The position numbers were made by a program, and so were the translations under genes. From Lentzea albidocapillata (GTDB lineage: Bacteria > Actinomycetota > Actinomycetes > Mycobacteriales > Pseudonocardiaceae): a DNA stretch of 64,000 nt. The stretch is from contig NZ_JOEA01000008.1 of assembly GCF_000719115.1 (NCBI RefSeq), forward strand, positions 62,001 to 126,000. Direction: 5' to 3'. Shown in pieces: positions 25,331-33,484 of the stretch (positions are counted from its first letter, which is position 1; every line of letters begins with the position of its first letter). The notes beneath the pieces are model-generated. The model saw nothing but the letters and a program-made list of their open reading frames with translations, was not told the DNA's origin and did not search any database.

Positions 25331-25369
25331 GTTCGGAATCCGAACTGTAGCTGAGTTCGAAAATCGAAC
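25331..25369. promoter_or_regulatory. Twin inverted repeats, likely HxlR operators
   Basis: GTTCGGAATCCGAAC (25331-25345) and GTTCGAAAATCGAAC (25355-25369) are two perfect 6-bp-arm palindromes with 3-nt spacers, centres 24 bp apart. They fill the space between the GNAT and HxlR starts. Confidence 0.8.
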
Positions 25370-25389
25370 GCAAGGGATATCCTTGGCTC

Positions 25390-25836
25390 ATGCCGTACTC
25401 GAGTTTCGCGAGCATGCCCTGCACGCTGAGCCGCCCCGCGGCGCTGCTGGGCGAGCGCTGGACGCTGCTGCTGCTCCGCCAGATCTTCCTGGGCACCCGC
25501 CGCTTCGAGGACTTCCAGGCGACGATGGACATCTCGCGGAGCGTCCTGACCGATCGACTGAACGTGCTGCTGCAGGAGAACGTGCTCAAGCGCGTGCCCT
25601 ATCACGAGGATGGCCGCACACGGCACGAGTACCGCCTCACGGAGAAGGGGCGCGACCTCTACCCCGTGCTGATGGCTCTGCGGACATGGGGCGAGAAGTG
25701 GATGGCTCCAGAAGAAGAGGAGTCGTTCCACCTGCACCACCGCGACTGCGGCGGAGACGTGCGGGCGAAGGTCGAGTGCACCGAGTGCGCCGCCGAACTG
25801 ACCGCCCGCGACGTCCAGGTCACGGCCAAGCAGTGA
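25390..25836 (+). CDS. HxlR family transcriptional regulator
   Basis: The 148-residue protein has the HxlR signature: CTLSRPAALLGERWTLLLLRQIFLGTRRFEDFQATMDISRSVLTDRLNVLLQENVLKRVPYHEDGRTRHEYRLTEKGRDLYPVL. The helix-turn-helix and wing are complete. The C-terminal HHRDCGG and VECTECAAEL add cysteines that could bind metal or sense oxidants. It is divergent from the GNAT gene and probably represses both through the twin palindromes. Confidence 0.93.
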   Translation: MPYSSFASMPCTLSRPAALLGERWTLLLLRQIFLGTRRFEDFQATMDISRSVLTDRLNVLLQENVLKRVPYHEDGRTRHEYRLTEKGRDLYPVLMALRTWGEKWMAPEEEESFHLHHRDCGGDVRAKVECTECAAELTARDVQVTAKQ

Positions 25837-25922
25837 ACTTGTACTGACAACTGCCGAATCCCGGGTGAACTCGAGATCCACACCGTTGCCGAACACGGTT
25901 GCAGGCGGCGAGAGTGCCTGTC

Positions 25923-27383
25923 ATGACAAGAGCTGCTCTTGCGGTACTGCTGCCCCTCCTGCTGGTGACCCCGGCTGCTGTCGCGGCACCGGCGAAGACG
26001 CCGAAGGTGCTCGTGATCGGGCTCGACGGTGCCCGCTACGACAAGCTGGTCAGCGGCGACACCCCCAACATCAAGGCGCTGCTGAACCGCGGCTACGGCG
26101 CCCGCAGCGCGCTGTACGGGTCGGGCATGGCCCAGACCTCCAGCGGCCCCGGCTGGTCGACGATCCTCACCGGCGTCTGGCCGGACAAGCACAAGGTGAA
26201 GGACAACTCCTTCGCCGGCAACGCCCTCACGTCGTACCCGAGCTGGCTGGAGCGCGCGAACACCGCGAACCCGGCCCTGTCGACGTACGCGGCGGTGGAC
26301 TGGAAGCCGATCAGCGACCACGTCCTGCGCACCGGCCAGGACCGCAAGTACGTGCTCGACGGTGACGCGGCGGGCTACACCGGCTCGGACGAGAAGATCA
26401 CCGTCGACGCCGAGCAGCACCTGAGGACCGACGCCGCCGACGCGTCGTTCGTCTACCTCGGCCAGATCGACATCGCGGGCCACGACAGCGGCGCCGACTC
26501 CTCCCAGTACGCCACGGCCATGCGCACCAACGACGCGCAGATCGGCCGTCTGATCAAGGCCGTCGAGGCGCGGCCGTCGTACGCCTCCGAGGACTGGCTG
26601 ATCATGATCACCACTGACCACGGCCACACGGCGGCGGGCGGCCACGGCGGTGACTCGCCCGAGGAGCGGATGACGTTCGTGATCTCCACCGGCCCGGCAC
26701 GCCCCGCCGTGGCACCGAAACTGGTCGACGTGGCAGCGTCCGCGCTGCAGCACCTCAACGTCCCGGCGTCGCTCGACGGCTATGCGCTCGGCACCGCGCC
26801 GGTCGACCCGTTCGACTCGGTGACGCTGAAGCCGCGGCAGGACGAGACCGGTGTGCCCGCTTCAGTTCTCGGCTGGACGCACCAGGGTCCGGCGGGCTGG
26901 ACCGTGACCACCGCCTCGTCGATGCCGCAGGGCGTCGCGGAGTGGCAGGGCTGGTCGTTCACCACCGACGACTTCTGGACCCGCACCGCGCCCTCCCAGT
27001 CGCGTGAGGCGAACGTGCGCGCACGTGGTGTCTTCGCCGTCGCCGACCCCGACGAGTGGGACGACAAGGGTTCGCCTTCCGCGCGCGGCAGGTTCGACTC
27101 GACGCTGACCTCGCCCGCCCACGACGTGACGGGCGAGCCGAGCCTCAAGGTCGACTACTTCTCGCACTACCTGCAGGAGGGCACGCAGCGCGGCACGGTC
27201 AGCGTGTCGTTCGACGGCGGCCCCGAGCAGGTCGTCCGCACCCACAACGCGAACGGCCTCGCCCAGCAGGTCTCGCTGACCGTGACCGTCCCGGCGGGTG
27301 CCCGCACGGCGCGCGTCTCCTGGCGCCTCTTCGACGCCGGCAACAACTGGTACTGGGCCGTCGACGCCCCTCGTCTGTCCTGA
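25923..27383 (+). CDS. Secreted phosphodiesterase / nucleotide pyrophosphatase family protein
   Basis: From ATG 25923 the protein is 486 residues with a signal peptide (RAALAVLLPLLLVTPAAVAA). VLVIGLDGARYDKL holds the first metal-binding Asp, GMAQTSSGPGWSTILTGVWPDKHKV the nucleophile region, and ITTDHGHTAAGGHGG the second metal site of the alkaline-phosphatase superfamily. The C-terminal 160 residues (GWTHQGPAGWTVTTAS...NNWYWAVDAPRL) look like a beta-sandwich appended domain. It is likely to be secreted and to cleave phosphodiesters. Substrate unknown. Confidence 0.87.
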   Translation: MTRAALAVLLPLLLVTPAAVAAPAKTPKVLVIGLDGARYDKLVSGDTPNIKALLNRGYGARSALYGSGMAQTSSGPGWSTILTGVWPDKHKVKDNSFAGNALTSYPSWLERANTANPALSTYAAVDWKPISDHVLRTGQDRKYVLDGDAAGYTGSDEKITVDAEQHLRTDAADASFVYLGQIDIAGHDSGADSSQYATAMRTNDAQIGRLIKAVEARPSYASEDWLIMITTDHGHTAAGGHGGDSPEERMTFVISTGPARPAVAPKLVDVAASALQHLNVPASLDGYALGTAPVDPFDSVTLKPRQDETGVPASVLGWTHQGPAGWTVTTASSMPQGVAEWQGWSFTTDDFWTRTAPSQSREANVRARGVFAVADPDEWDDKGSPSARGRFDSTLTSPAHDVTGEPSLKVDYFSHYLQEGTQRGTVSVSFDGGPEQVVRTHNANGLAQQVSLTVTVPAGARTARVSWRLFDAGNNWYWAVDAPRLS

Positions 27384-27406
27384 TCCGGCGGTGTGGGTCG
27401 GGGAGG

Positions 27407-28009
27407 CTACCGCAGCGAGTCGAGGTGCCTGCGCAGCAACGACACCGTGAGCTCCGGCGTCATCCGGTCCGGGTGCAGCACCCCGTCGACGGTGATGCCG
27501 TTGAGCAGCGACGCCAGCCGTTCGGCCTCCAGGTCTACGTCGTGCGTGGCCCCAATGGTCCCGGCCTCGGTCATCACGGTCAGCGCGCGGCGGCAGAGCA
27601 TGCGCAGGCCGTCGTAGAGCCGCTCGGCGTGCGGCACGAGCGACGGCCGGGTGCGCGCGGCGGTGACGAAGGCCAGCCACAGCACGGCTTCGTCGCGGCG
27701 GCGGTCGTCGAGCGGGAGCACCTCGGAGAGCACGCGTTCGGCCGGCCGGCGCGGGTCGCTGCGGTCCGGCAACGACCGCACGTGGGCGAAGACGCGCTGT
27801 TCCGTCGAGTGGATGAGGGCCTCGACAGCGAAGATGATCATGTCGTCGTGGCTGTCGAAATAGTGGCGGATCGAGCCGATCGCGAGGCCCGCCTCCACCG
27901 CCACGTTGCGCAGCGAGGCCTGTTCGACGCCGTCGCGCACGACCACGCGGAACACCGCCTCGGCGACGGCTTGGCGGCGGGCGGCGGGATCCACGACTCT
28001 CGGTGACAC
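27407..28009 (-). CDS. TetR family transcriptional regulator
   Basis: The 200-residue protein has a TetR HTH near the start: AARRQAVAEAVFRVVVRDGVEQASLRNVAVEAGLAIGSIRHYFDSHDDMIIFAVEALI. GTG 28009 gives the family-like start, though its GGGAG lies right against the codon; GTG 27994 is an alternative. It is divergent from the membrane-protein gene at 28073, and the large inverted repeat at 28019-28059 sits between them. It probably represses both directions. Confidence 0.9.
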   Translation of the reverse strand: MSPRVVDPAARRQAVAEAVFRVVVRDGVEQASLRNVAVEAGLAIGSIRHYFDSHDDMIIFAVEALIHSTEQRVFAHVRSLPDRSDPRRPAERVLSEVLPLDDRRRDEAVLWLAFVTAARTRPSLVPHAERLYDGLRMLCRRALTVMTEAGTIGATHDVDLEAERLASLLNGITVDGVLHPDRMTPELTVSLLRRHLDSLR

Positions 28010-28018
28010 CTCCCGTTT

Positions 28019-28059
28019 GTAGCATGACCCTGCTAGTTTAAGTAGCAGGGTCATGCTAC
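28019..28059. promoter_or_regulatory. Tandem TetR operator (17-bp inverted repeat)
   Basis: Arms 28019-28035 and 28043-28059 are exact reverse complements with a 7-nt spacer. Each arm itself is an imperfect palindrome, TAGCA-N6-TGCTA, so two dimers could bind side by side. It lies between the TetR start and its divergent target. Confidence 0.85.
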
Positions 28060-28072
28060 TTAGGGGGAAGCA

Positions 28073-28519
28073 ATGACATATCTGCTGATCGCGGTCGGTG
28101 TGCTGTACGTGCTCGTACGCCGGTTCCGGGGAGAACCGCTCAACGCCAGGGACCTGCTGGCGCCGCCCGCGTTCCTGTTGTTCTTCGGCATCCGCGCGGT
28201 CGACGAGTTCCATCTGGTCCATCTGCTCCCGCTCGCCGCCGGCTTCGCGTTCGGCGCGATCCGGGGGATGACGATCAAGCTGTTCGAACGCGACGGCCAC
28301 CTGTGGCAGCGGTACACGCCGTGGACCTTGCTCGTGTGGGTGGCGTCGATCGGCGCGAGCTTCGGCTTCCTGCTGCTGCTCGACCACCACGCGCCGACGC
28401 AGCTCTCCATCGGCGTGAGCATGCTCGGCGAGCTGTGCGCCGTGGGCGTGAAGGCGTTGAACACCGGCCTGCCGTTCGCACCGGAACGGGTGTCCAATGG
28501 CAGGCATGGAACGTCGTGA
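28073..28519 (+). CDS. Small membrane protein under TetR control
   Basis: The 148-residue protein has four hydrophobic segments (YLLIAVGVLYVLV; LLAPPAFLLFFGI; LLPLAAGFAFGAI; LLVWVASIGASFGFLLLLD) and a polar tail. GGGGGAAG lies 6 nt before the ATG. It is probably an inner-membrane protein; I do not recognise a specific family. The promoter is bracketed by the TetR palindrome. Its 3' end overlaps the next gene's start by 14 nt, so the aminotransferase is likely to be in the same operon. Confidence 0.72.
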   Translation: MTYLLIAVGVLYVLVRRFRGEPLNARDLLAPPAFLLFFGIRAVDEFHLVHLLPLAAGFAFGAIRGMTIKLFERDGHLWQRYTPWTLLVWVASIGASFGFLLLLDHHAPTQLSIGVSMLGELCAVGVKALNTGLPFAPERVSNGRHGTS

Positions 28520-29723
28520 CTTCCTCGTGGGGGCAGGGCTGCTCGCGGTCGCACCGACCGCGTCGTCAGCCGCACAGGGAGCGGACTGGGGCGCCGTGCG
28601 CCGCGAGTTCCGGCTGGACCTGGGCCTGACCAACCTGGGGCTCTTCTACCTCGCGTCGAACCCGCGCGAGGTGAGGGACGCGGTCGAGGAGTTCAAGCGC
28701 AGGCTCGACGCCAACTCGCACGACCTGATGCCCGAGCAGGCACAGGAGGTCGCCGTCGCGCTCGGGCAGTACGTCGGTGGCGCAGCGGACGACATCGCGT
28801 TCGTGCCCAACACGACCATGGGTCTCTCGATCGTCTACGGCGGCCTCAAACTGCGCCCGGACCAGGAGTTGCTGCTCAGCGACCAGGACCACGCGTGGCA
28901 CCAGCAGGCGGCGAGGCTCGCGGCGGCGCGGGCAGGCGCGAAGGCAAGGGTCGGCACGCTCTACGAGAACCCGGCGAAGGCCACCGAGGACGAGATCGCG
29001 ACCCGGCTGCGGAACTCGATCACGCCGCAGACCCGTGCCGTCGGCATCACGTGGGTGCAGTCGAGCACGGGCCTGCGCATGCCGGTGCGAGCCTGCGCGC
29101 AGGTCGTGGCCGAGGCCAACAAGGGCCGCAAACAGGAAGACCGCTGCCTTCTCGTCGTAGACGGCGTGCACGGACTGGCGGCCGTGCACGACGACGCGGC
29201 GCGCATGGGTGCGGACGTGTTCGTCGCCGGCACGCACAAGTGGCTGTTCGGACCGCGTGGCACCGGCATGGTGTGGGTGAACCCCGAGGTGCGCGGCGAG
29301 ATCGTGCCGATGCTGCCGAGCCTGAGCGACCGCAGCGAGACGGCGTTGCTCGGGCCCGGCGGCTTCCACGCGTTCGAGCAGTACTTCGGGGTGCAGGCGG
29401 CGGTGCGGTTCCACCAACGCCTCGGCCGCGACCGCGTCGCGGCCCGGATCGCCGAACTGTCCGGGCGGTTCTCCGACGGGCTGGCCGAGATCCCCGGCGT
29501 CGTCGTGCACACGCCGCGCGACCCAGCGACGTCCGCGGGCATGGTGTGCTTCGACGTCACCGGGCACAGCGGCCCCGAGGTCGTGGAACTGCTGGCGCGC
29601 AAGCAGATCCAGATCACGACGGCGTCCTACCGGATCCCGTACGCGCGGGTCGGCACGTCGATCCTCAATACATCGGAGGAGATCGACCGGACGGTGCGGG
29701 AGATCAGCGCCCTGGCTCGGTGA
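28506..29723 (+). CDS. Tat-exported class V aminotransferase-like PLP enzyme
   Basis: From ATG 28506 the protein has 405 residues. MERRDFLVGAGLLAVAPTASSA is a twin-arginine-type signal, so the enzyme is probably exported folded. The body is a class V aminotransferase/cysteine desulfurase fold: NTTMGLSIVYGGL, VDGVHGLAAVHDD and AGTHKWLFGPRGTG with the PLP Lys at about residue 245. Exported PLP enzymes of this type are uncommon. It follows a membrane protein gene under TetR control. The substrate is unknown; desulfurase or isopenicillin-epimerase-like chemistry are both possible. Confidence 0.85.
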   Translation: MERRDFLVGAGLLAVAPTASSAAQGADWGAVRREFRLDLGLTNLGLFYLASNPREVRDAVEEFKRRLDANSHDLMPEQAQEVAVALGQYVGGAADDIAFVPNTTMGLSIVYGGLKLRPDQELLLSDQDHAWHQQAARLAAARAGAKARVGTLYENPAKATEDEIATRLRNSITPQTRAVGITWVQSSTGLRMPVRACAQVVAEANKGRKQEDRCLLVVDGVHGLAAVHDDAARMGADVFVAGTHKWLFGPRGTGMVWVNPEVRGEIVPMLPSLSDRSETALLGPGGFHAFEQYFGVQAAVRFHQRLGRDRVAARIAELSGRFSDGLAEIPGVVVHTPRDPATSAGMVCFDVTGHSGPEVVELLARKQIQITTASYRIPYARVGTSILNTSEEIDRTVREISALAR

Positions 29724-29868
29724 TGCGGGGCAGTTCGGCCGTTCCCGGCGGTTCGAGCTGCACGCTGGTGTTCTCCATCCTCACCTGTGGCTGGTTCATC
29801 GCGTCGTGCGCGATGAACGGCGTGGCTTCGAGGTAGGCACCCGTCGCGGCCGCACCGTCCGGGGTCAT
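29704..29868 (-). CDS. Small ORF coupled to SecD-head lipoprotein
   Basis: A 54-residue frame starts at ATG 29868, overlapping the lipoprotein stop as ATGA, and runs to TGA 29704-29706. Its tail ends MENTSVQLEPPGTAELPRITEPGR, which reads like protein rather than noise, and no membrane segment is present. It overlaps the 3' end of the convergent aminotransferase by 20 nt. It could be a small accessory protein or an accidental frame. I cannot name a family. Confidence 0.4.
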   Translation of the reverse strand: MTPDGAAATGAYLEATPFIAHDAMNQPQVRMENTSVQLEPPGTAELPRITEPGR

Positions 29869-30494
29869 CGGCCGACCAGTTGCCTCGCGAGCTGATCGGC
29901 CTCGTCCGCGGTGAACTTGCCGGCGATCTGCGTGGCGCCACCGGTGATCGGCGACTGGATGCTGGGTGCGCTGAGCACCCGTCCGTTGATCAGGATCGCG
30001 ACCTGGTTCCCCACGTGGGCGGTCGTGAAGTCGCTCCAGGTCCGTGCGCCCTCGGCGTCGAACTCGGCCGTCACCACGTGGCCGGTGCCGTACTCGCTGG
30101 GACTGGCCTCCGCCTTGACGACGCGGTCACCGTCGAGGAAGACCGGGCCGAGGTCGTACTTGAACCCGTCGGCGTCGCACGTCACCAGCGGGGCGGCCGC
30201 GTCGTCGTTGCCGGTCAGCGGGTCCGGGGCGCCGCAGTCCAACGTGCTGAGCGCCTGCTCGCGGACGGTGGCGTCCGTGCTCTGCCGGGTCGCCCGCGCC
30301 GTCTGGACGGCCGGGTCGCCGGCCTCGTTCCGGGGCACGGCGTTACCGGGCGACGGCGCGGAGGCCGGCGTGACGCTCTCCACCTTGCGGAAGGTCAGCT
30401 TGCCCGTGAGCCACGCTTCCTTCTGCTGCTCGCCCTGCGGGGTGGTCGTGCAGGCGGCGACGGCGAGGAGCAGCACCACGGCAAGGATCTTCAT
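29865..30494 (-). CDS. Lipoprotein with SecDF P1-head-like domain
   Basis: The 209-residue protein starts at ATG 30494 with a lipobox ending at Cys15 (AVAACTTT). A linker rich in Pro, Thr and Gln follows. The C-terminal half (VVTAEFDAEGARTWSDFTTAHVGNQVAILINGRVLSAPSIQSPITGGATQIAGKFTADEADQLARQL) matches the head subdomain of SecD/SecF periplasmic domain 1, in which a strand reading NQVAILING is diagnostic. Standalone lipoproteins with this head occur in actinomycetes; whether they help secretion is not established. A small ORF follows by ATGA overlap. Confidence 0.75.
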   Translation of the reverse strand: MKILAVVLLLAVAACTTTPQGEQQKEAWLTGKLTFRKVESVTPASAPSPGNAVPRNEAGDPAVQTARATRQSTDATVREQALSTLDCGAPDPLTGNDDAAAPLVTCDADGFKYDLGPVFLDGDRVVKAEASPSEYGTGHVVTAEFDAEGARTWSDFTTAHVGNQVAILINGRVLSAPSIQSPITGGATQIAGKFTADEADQLARQLVGR

Positions 30495-30592
30495 GCCGTT
30501 GACTTACCACGCGGCCACCGCCCGCATCAGGCGAATCAGAGCGCCATCAGCCGTTCTGCCCCAGTTGAAGTGCCTCGGCGAGGCTGCGAGCC

Positions 30593-30760
30593 CTAGGGTC
30601 TGTATCGAAGTCTGATCCGCGATAGCCGGGCCCGACGTGGCCCCTGGTGGTGCGGCCGGACAACCCACATACAACACCGGTATGCGGGCCGTCCGGCCGC
30701 ACCACCAGGAACCACCTCAAGCGCAACTCTCATCGAACCAGACTTCGATACAGACCCTAG
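30593..30760. mobile_element. MITE-like 168-bp inverted repeat at the polA stop codon
   Basis: The outer 22 bp at 30593-30614 and 30739-30760 are exact reverse complements, starting CTAGGGTCTGTATCGA. A second exact 19-bp pair (CCTGGTGGTGCGGCCGGAC) lies at 30643-30661 and 30691-30709. The two outermost 4 bp are CTAG, which fits the YTAR target duplication of IS5-group elements. The polA stop TAG is part of this CTAG, so insertion would have left it intact. No transposase is encoded. In the polA-sense RNA most arm mismatches examined become G-U pairs. Confidence 0.75.
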
Positions 30761-33429
30761 TGGGCGGCGTCGTCCCAGGAACGGCCCACGCCGACCGAGA
30801 CCTCCAGCGGCACCTGCAGCCGGTAGGCGTTGCCCATCTGGGCGCGCACCAGGGCCTCGACGGCCTCGCGCTCGCCGTCGGCCACCTCCAGCACCAGTTC
30901 GTCGTGGACCTGCAGCAGCATCCGCGAACGCAGGCCGGACGACTCCAGCGCGCGGTAGACGCCCAGCATGGCCACCTTGATGATGTCCGCGGCGCTGCCC
31001 TGGATCGGCGCGTTGAGGGCCATGCGCTCGGCCATCTCGCGACGCTGGCGGTTGTCCGACGTCAGGTCCGGCAGGTAGCGGCGGCGGCCCAGCACCGTCT
31101 CGGTGTAGCCGTCCTTGCGGGCCTTCTCGACGATCTCGTTGAGGTAGTCGCGCACGCCGCCGAAGCGGGAGAAGTACGCCTCCATCTGCTCGCGGGCCTC
31201 TTCGGTCGGGATGCGCAGCTGCTGCGACAGACCGAACACCGACAGGCCGTACGCGAGGCCGTACGACATCGCCTTGATGCGGCGGCGCATCTCCCCCGTC
31301 ACCTCGGCGGTGGGGATCGAGAACGCCTGCGACGCCACGTAGGTGTGCAGGTCCTCGCCGCTGTTGAACGCCGCGATCAGGCCCTCGTCGCCGGACAGCG
31401 TCGCCATGATCCGCATCTCGATCTGGCTGTAGTCCGCGGTCATCAGCTCCGCGTAGCCCTCGCCGACGACGAACGCCTGGCGGATGCGGCGGCCCTCGTC
31501 CGTGCGGATCGGGATGTTCTGCAGGTTCGGGTCCGTCGAGGACAGCCGGCCGGTGGCGGCGATCGTCTGGTGGAACGTCGTGTGGATGCGGCCGTCGTCG
31601 GCCACCGACTTCAGCAGGCCGTCCACAGTGGACTTCAGGCGCGTGACGTCGCGGTGCGAGAGCAGGTGCTGCAGGAACGGGTGCTCGGTCTGCTCGAACA
31701 GGTTCTGCAGCGCGTCTGCGTCCGTGGTGTAGCCGGTCTTGGTCTTCTTCGTCTTCGGCATGTTGAGCTCGTCGAAGAGGACCGTCTGCAGCTGCTTCGG
31801 GCTGCCGAGGTTGATCTCCTTGCCGATGACCGAGTACGCGTCCTGCGCCGCCTGCTTCACGCCGGCCGCGAAGTGCGCCTCCAGCTCCGAGAGGTGGTCG
31901 ACGTCGATCGCGATGCCGACCGCCTCGACCTCGTCGAGCACGTTCATCAGCGGCAGTTCGAGGTTCGCGAGCAGGTCGGTGCCGCCGATCGTGACCAGTT
32001 CCTCGTCGAGGCGGTCGGCGAGCTCGGCGACGGCACGCGCGCGCAGGATCGTGCTGGTGGCGACCTTCTGGGCTTCCTCGGACTCGTCGGAGAGCAGCGA
32101 CAGCTGGCCGTCGCCGGACTCCTCGGCGCGCAGCTCGCGCTTGAGGTAGCGCAGCGCCAGGTCGTCCAGTGCGAACGAACGCTGGCCGGGACGCACCAGG
32201 TAGGCGGCCAGCGCCGTGTCGGAGGACAGGCCGCGCAGCTTCCAGCCGCGGGCGCGCACGCGGCGCAACGGCAGCTTCAGGTCGTGGCCCGCCTTGGACA
32301 CCGACTCGTCGGCCAGCCACGCGGCGAGAGCCTGCTCGTCGGCCTCGTTCAGCTCCTCGACGGCGACGTACCCGCCCTCACCGGTGGCCGTGCACAGCGC
32401 GACGCCCTCCAGGTCGGTCGTGATGCGCAGCGCGACGCCGACCCGCGTCTTGCGGGCGTGCTGGTCCAGCCACGTCGCGAGCGTGCCCGCGGGGATCGCG
32501 CCGCCGGAGACCTCGAAGCCCTCCTCGGCCTCGGGCTCGGCGGTCGACAGCGTCTGGAACAGACGGTCGCGCAGGACGCGGAACTCCAGCTCGTCGAACA
32601 GGCGGTGCACCGCGTCGCGGTCCCACTGCTGCACCTCGAGACCGTCGATCGTGTACGGCAGCTCGACGTCCTTGATCAGTTCGGTGAGCTGGCGGTTCAT
32701 GATGATGTTCGCCAGGTTGCCGCGCAGGGCCTCGCCGACCTTGCCCGGCACCTCGTCGACGCGGTCGACGAGCTCGTTGAGGCCGCCGAACTGGTTGAGC
32801 AGCTTGATGATCGTCTTCGGGCCGACGCCGGGGGTGTTCGGCAGGTTGTCCGAGGAGTCGCCGCGCACCGCCGCGTAGTCCGCGTACTGCTCCGGGCGCA
32901 CGCCGTGCTTCTCCTCGACGTAGGCCGGGGTGAAGCGGCCCATCTCCGAGACGCCCTTGACCGGGTACAGCACCGTGACCTGGTCGTTGACCAGCTGGAA
33001 CGCGTCCCGGTCGCCGGTGACGATCTCCACCTCGACGCCCTGCGCCACGGCCTGCGTGGTCAGCGTCGCGATGATGTCGTCCGCCTCGTAGTTCTCCTTC
33101 TCCATGGTCGGGATGGCCAGCGTGGCCAGCACGTCCTTGATCAGGGAGACCTGGCTGCGGAACTCGTCCGGCGTCTTCGTGCGACCGGCCTTGTACTCGG
33201 GGTACTGCTCGGAGCGGAAGGTCTTGCGCGAGACGTCGAACGCCACCGCGACGTGCGTCGGCTTCTCGTCGCGCAGGATGTTGATCAACATGGACGTGAA
33301 GCCGTACACGGCGTTCGTGACCTGGCCCGTCTTCGTCACGAAGTTCTCGGCGGGCAGGGCGTAGAACGCTCGGTAGGCCATCGAGTGACCGTCGATGAGC
33401 AGGAGCCGCTTCACGTCTGAGGTAGTCAC
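30757..33429 (-). CDS. polA: DNA polymerase I
   Basis: The 890-residue protein begins VTTSDVKRLLLIDGHSMAYRAFYALP (GTG 33429). The N-terminal 300 residues are the 5'-3' exonuclease (YEADDIIATL, TGDRDAFQLV, GDSSDNLPNTPGVGPKTI). The middle is an exonuclease-like domain, with LATWLDQHARKTRVGVALRI and TALAAYLVRPGQRSFALDDL lacking the clear carboxylates of a proofreading site. The polymerase domain has motifs A (TADYSQIEMRIMATLS), B (RRRIKAMSYGLAYGLS) and C (LLQVHDELVLEV). It fills gaps in repair and removes Okazaki primers. The upstream frame is not homologous. Confidence 0.98.
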   Translation of the reverse strand: MTTSDVKRLLLIDGHSMAYRAFYALPAENFVTKTGQVTNAVYGFTSMLINILRDEKPTHVAVAFDVSRKTFRSEQYPEYKAGRTKTPDEFRSQVSLIKDVLATLAIPTMEKENYEADDIIATLTTQAVAQGVEVEIVTGDRDAFQLVNDQVTVLYPVKGVSEMGRFTPAYVEEKHGVRPEQYADYAAVRGDSSDNLPNTPGVGPKTIIKLLNQFGGLNELVDRVDEVPGKVGEALRGNLANIIMNRQLTELIKDVELPYTIDGLEVQQWDRDAVHRLFDELEFRVLRDRLFQTLSTAEPEAEEGFEVSGGAIPAGTLATWLDQHARKTRVGVALRITTDLEGVALCTATGEGGYVAVEELNEADEQALAAWLADESVSKAGHDLKLPLRRVRARGWKLRGLSSDTALAAYLVRPGQRSFALDDLALRYLKRELRAEESGDGQLSLLSDESEEAQKVATSTILRARAVAELADRLDEELVTIGGTDLLANLELPLMNVLDEVEAVGIAIDVDHLSELEAHFAAGVKQAAQDAYSVIGKEINLGSPKQLQTVLFDELNMPKTKKTKTGYTTDADALQNLFEQTEHPFLQHLLSHRDVTRLKSTVDGLLKSVADDGRIHTTFHQTIAATGRLSSTDPNLQNIPIRTDEGRRIRQAFVVGEGYAELMTADYSQIEMRIMATLSGDEGLIAAFNSGEDLHTYVASQAFSIPTAEVTGEMRRRIKAMSYGLAYGLSVFGLSQQLRIPTEEAREQMEAYFSRFGGVRDYLNEIVEKARKDGYTETVLGRRRYLPDLTSDNRQRREMAERMALNAPIQGSAADIIKVAMLGVYRALESSGLRSRMLLQVHDELVLEVADGEREAVEALVRAQMGNAYRLQVPLEVSVGVGRSWDDAAH

Positions 33430-33484
33430 GGGCCCGAGTCTAGGGTGGGGGTCTGACAGTTTTGCTTGAGCCCTTGGAGCACGT

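Noticed and set aside
27407..28633. A 408-residue version of the TetR gene
   Set aside because: The extension covers the operator and antisense of the membrane protein. The TetR domain begins near 28009.
30637..33420. 927-residue plus-strand frame across polA
   Set aside because: It mirrors polA in the opposite frame, is rich in Arg, Val and Leu with no motif, and polA is certain.
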